NCBI GenBank assembly: GCA_963693365.1
Contig: CAVNZM010000005.1
Location: forward strand, 12,524,001-12,588,000
Reading direction: 5' to 3'
DNA: 64,000 bases
Source of the DNA: Amoebidium appalachense
Taxonomy: Eukaryota > Ichthyosporea
A model generated the notes under the pieces. That model had not been told where the DNA came from, made no database searches, and worked only from the letters and a program-made list of their open reading frames with translations. The position numbers were made by a program, and so were the translations under genes. Position 1 is the first letter of the stretch; each line of letters begins with the position of its first letter. This document shows, in pieces, positions 61,079-64,000 of the stretch.

Positions 61079-62999
61079 TCAGTCACGGAGACTGAGGTTG
61101 GCACGGTGTGTGTCGTGGGCCGGACCAGCCAGAGGCTTGGTGAAGATGTCGGCCAGGTTCTTCTTGGTGTCGATGTAGGTGACAGTGACGTCCCCACTGT
61201 GGATGTAGTCCTTGGTGTTGAAGTAACGAACGGCAATGTGCTTGGTCCGGTGCTTGATGGTGTTGGAGTGGACCAGAGCAATGGTGGACTGATTGTCACA
61301 GTACACGGGGGTGGGCTCGGTCATGGGGTAGCCCAGCTCCTTTAGTAGATCACGGTGCCAGACAACATCTTGCACGGCAGCATTGAGGGCCAGGAGCTCG
61401 GCCTCACAGGTGGAAGTTGCAGTGATCGTCTGCAGCTTGGAGTGGTAGGTGACGGGGGTGCCTTCGAGGAGGATGACGTACCCAGACGTGGAACGACGGG
61501 TGGTGGGGCAACCAGCAAAGTCAGAATCCCAGTAGCACTCAAGGATGGGCACCTTGCTGTTGGGGGCCTTCTTCTTGTAGTAGAGGCCGAGGTTGATGGT
61601 GCCGAGCAGGTAACGAACGACACGGAGGAGAAGCTCCCAGGCAGTCTTGGTGGGCTTGGAGCTGAATCGGCCGAGGTAGCCAATGGCATACGAGATGTCA
61701 GGCCGGGAGCACCGAGCAACCCACAGCAGACGGCCGAGGAGTTCACGGTAGGGGACGGTGGTGGGCAGGGATGAGAGGGAGGTCTCGTTGATGATGGTGC
61801 CCACGGGAATAGGGGTGGCCTTAGGCTTGGCATCGACCAGGTTGAAGTCGGTGATGATGTCCTTGATGTAGGAGGACTGCAGCAGCTTGAGGGAGTCACG
61901 GGTGTACAGCAGTTGGGTGCTGAGGAAGATGTCTGGCAGACCGACCTTGCACTCGGCAGACTTCGTGATGTGACGAACAAGCCCCTGCATGATGGTGGAG
62001 TGCCGTGTGCAGGTGATGATGGCATCATCAACGTAGTTGCCCGAACGGATGATGTGCCCGTTGGGGAACTGACGGAAGTAGACACACGGATCGGAACGGA
62101 GACGGGTGAGGCCGTGGGCAATGAGAATGGAGTTGAAGAACTCGTACCATGCCAGGGATGCCTGCTTGAGTCCGTAGATGGCCTTCTTGAGTTTCCAGAC
62201 TTTGTGTTCATTGCCAGGGAGGATAAAACCAGGAGGTTGCTCCATGTACAAAGTCTCGTCGAGGGGGCTGTTGAGGAAGGCCGTGCTGATGTCGAGTTGA
62301 TGGATCTCGTGGTCCTGTTGCACACCGAGGGCAAGCAGGGCACGGACGGAGGAGGACATGACGACGGGGGAAGAGTTTTCACCGTAGTCAACACCGTAGA
62401 CTTGGGTGAAACCCTTGGCCACACCACGACCCTTGATCTTGGTGTCACCAGCAGAGTTGAGGACCTTCTCCGTGACAATCCACTTGAATCGGATGATGTT
62501 GGCATCGGAGGGGGGCTCAACTACGTCGAAGATGTCCTTGTCGATGAAAGCCTTGTACTCGGCAGTGAGGGCAGTCACCACTTCATCACCCTTGGTGCCA
62601 GAGCACAGCTTCTGAATTGACCGGGGCAGCTGAGACACATCAAGGCTGGGTCGGGAGATGCTCACCATAGCCATGGCAGGCCGGGAGGAGAGACGGGAGG
62701 AACGACGGGGCACGGTACGGAGGGCCTCAGGGGCCGGGGGGGTGTCTGGGACAGACACTCGGTGGTCGGGAATGGGGGCCTGGAAGCCAGGGATGGGTGC
62801 CGTGTTGAGGAGGGAGTCGGATAACACGGGGCTGGACGGGGCCGAGTGGAACTCCGGAGACCCAGGACGAACCGGGGTGAGATGACCAGGTACGTGGTCA
62901 TTGACGGCAGGGGCCGGCAGCAGGGGTTGCTGGCCGGTGGGGGGGGGGGGTGGGTGGAGCCACGGGGGCAGGTACACGACGGGGGGGAACGACGGATAA
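61079..62999 (-). CDS. Copia reverse transcriptase and RNase H
   Basis: An open frame to TGA at 61079-61081. RVT_2 markers: IRFKWIVTEKV, LDISTAFLNSPLDETLYMEQ, YGLKQASLAWYEFF and the catalytic NYVDDAII. RNase H markers: YWDSDFAGCPTTRRSTSGYV, CEAELLALNAAVQDVVW, YCDNQSTIAL, HRTKHIAVRYF and NLADIFTKPL. The domain is complete in itself and joins the integrase in another frame. Confidence 0.92.
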
Positions 63000-63785
63000 T
63001 CACCGACGGAATTTCATCGTCATCGGAATTGGAATTTCCGGAATGCAGGGATGGATCGATTGAGGTCGTCTGATTGGTGGCCTGCACAGAAATCTGATTG
63101 GATGCCGTGGTGAATTGTGATTCGTCGAAGACGACATCGCGGTAGAGGTTGACCGTGTTGCCACGTAGATTCATGATCTTGTGGGCTTTGTTGGTGATAT
63201 CCCAGCCCACATAGGTGCCGAGTTTGACGGTAGAGGCCAACTTGTCACGTTTGGATGCAGGGACGTGTACATAGGCTGGGCAGCCGAACACGTGCAGGTG
63301 GGAGATGTCAGGCTTGACACCGTAGAAAATTTCAAACGGTGTACGGCCATTGGCAGCTCTGGCCGGGGTCACGTTGATGATGTAGGCAGCATGCTTGAGA
63401 GCAGCTCCCCACAGCTTGGGGGAAAGGGAGTCGGCCTTGTCCTGATGAAGGAAGCACCGAACGATCTCCTGCAGATCCCTCATCTTACGTTCAACGAAGC
63501 CGTTGAGTTGGGGGCAGTCAACCGGGGCAAATTCCTGAATGATGCCCTTGGACTGGCAGTACTGCTCCATAGCATGGGAGGTGAACTCGGACCCAGAGTC
63601 TGAACGGAAGTGGGTCACCACCTTGTCGGGTTGCTTGTCAGTAGTCTCAACCAGGGCCTTGACGTATTCGAGAGTTTCGGATCGATCACGGAGGAGGTAC
63701 ACGATGGTGTAGCCGGAGGCATCACAGGTACACACGAGGGCCACCTTAACAGTAGCCACCATAGGAGGCACAGGGAGGCCCGAAG
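63000..63785 (-). CDS. Copia integrase core
   Basis: Has VCTCDASGYTIVYLLRD, FRSDSGSEFTS, DCPQLNGFVERKMRDLQ (D, D, E catalytic triad), then ARAANGRTPFEIFYGVKPD and HVFGCPAYVHVP typical of copia integrase C-terminal parts. It is frameshifted relative to both the upstream zinc motif and the downstream RT. Confidence 0.9.
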
Positions 63786-64000
63786 AAGTCCATGTGCCAC
63801 TTGGCACCGGGGAAGGGGCACTGGGTTCTGGTGCCGGAGAATGGGGCCTTGGTGGTCTTGCCGGAGACACAACCGAAGCAGTCAGTGGTGTCTGCCACTG
63901 AGAGGGATGAGGGGAGGCCTGTCACGAGGTCACCTCTCACCATCTTGGTGAGGGTGGACAGGGCACGATGGCCGAGACGGTGGTGCCAGAGCTGAGGATC
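63786..64000 (-). CDS. Copia GAG-pre-integrase segment (partial)
   Basis: LWHHRLGHRALSTLTKM followed by DCFGCVSGKTTKAPF and KWHMDFFGP: the H-x-H, C-x2-C zinc motif and entry to integrase. The frame runs off the window edge and loses register with the integrase near 63780. Confidence 0.88.

Larger units (their letters stand above)
61079..64000 (-). mobile_element. Ty1/copia retrotransposon, pol region (5' truncated by the window)
   Basis: Order on the minus strand: GAG-pre-integrase zinc motif, integrase, reverse transcriptase, RNase H. This is the Ty1/copia order. The reading frame is broken at about 63780 and again near 62940-63000, both at or beside C runs, so this copy is probably not autonomous unless these are read errors. 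The 5' part continues past base 64000. Confidence 0.92.

Noticed and set aside
61355-62620. Plus-strand frames opposite the copia RT
   Set aside because: Antisense shadows of a clear RT/RNase H frame.

Overview
Nuclear DNA of a eukaryote, most likely a unicellular alga or other protist. The evidence is intron-rich genes with GT/AG splice sites, LTR retrotransposons, TIR elements and very abundant (GT)n, poly-G and poly-C tracts. I cannot name the organism. An ABC1-kinase/beta-lactamase fusion is known in land plants and algae, which hints at an algal or plastid-bearing lineage, but this is inference.

Layout. (1) Bases 493-20162, minus strand: one very large gene, of which I rebuilt 31 exons (about 1,215 residues; the 3' end lies beyond base 1). 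It encodes a secreted mosaic protein: signal peptide, eight copies of a six-cysteine module I do not recognise, a hevein-like domain, a PAN/apple domain, a thrombospondin type 1 repeat (TSP1), a pectate-lyase-like right-handed beta-helix, and two more TSP1 repeats. The extracellular modules sit on symmetric phase 1-1 exons. (2) 20163-27767: no gene seen; simple repeats, TIR and hairpin elements. (3) 28036-30638, plus strand: an intronless PHO4-family phosphate transporter split by a 1,080-bp TRIM-like element with two 430-bp LTRs and a perfect 5-bp target duplication. (4) 32834-55271, minus strand: a 35-exon gene (about 1,363 residues, no in-frame stop) joining a FYVE zinc finger, two hydrophobic segments, an ABC1/ADCK-type kinase and a serine beta-lactamase-like domain. 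(5) 56294-57298, plus strand: an intronless membrane-anchored methyltransferase-like protein, divergent from gene 4. (6) 58487-59209: a foldback-like element made of palindromic 20-mers. (7) 59527-64000, minus strand: the 3' part of a decayed Ty1/copia retrotransposon, running off the right edge.

Exons were found by translating all frames and requiring GT/AG boundaries with matching phases between neighbours. Phase continuity across more than 60 exons is the main support for the two large models. The long low-complexity open frames across the window (Pro, Gly, His-Thr, Cys-Val) are translations of microsatellites and are not reported as genes. Many splice sites merge directly into (GT)n or (CA)n tracts, and long poly-C tracts follow many donors on the sense strand.
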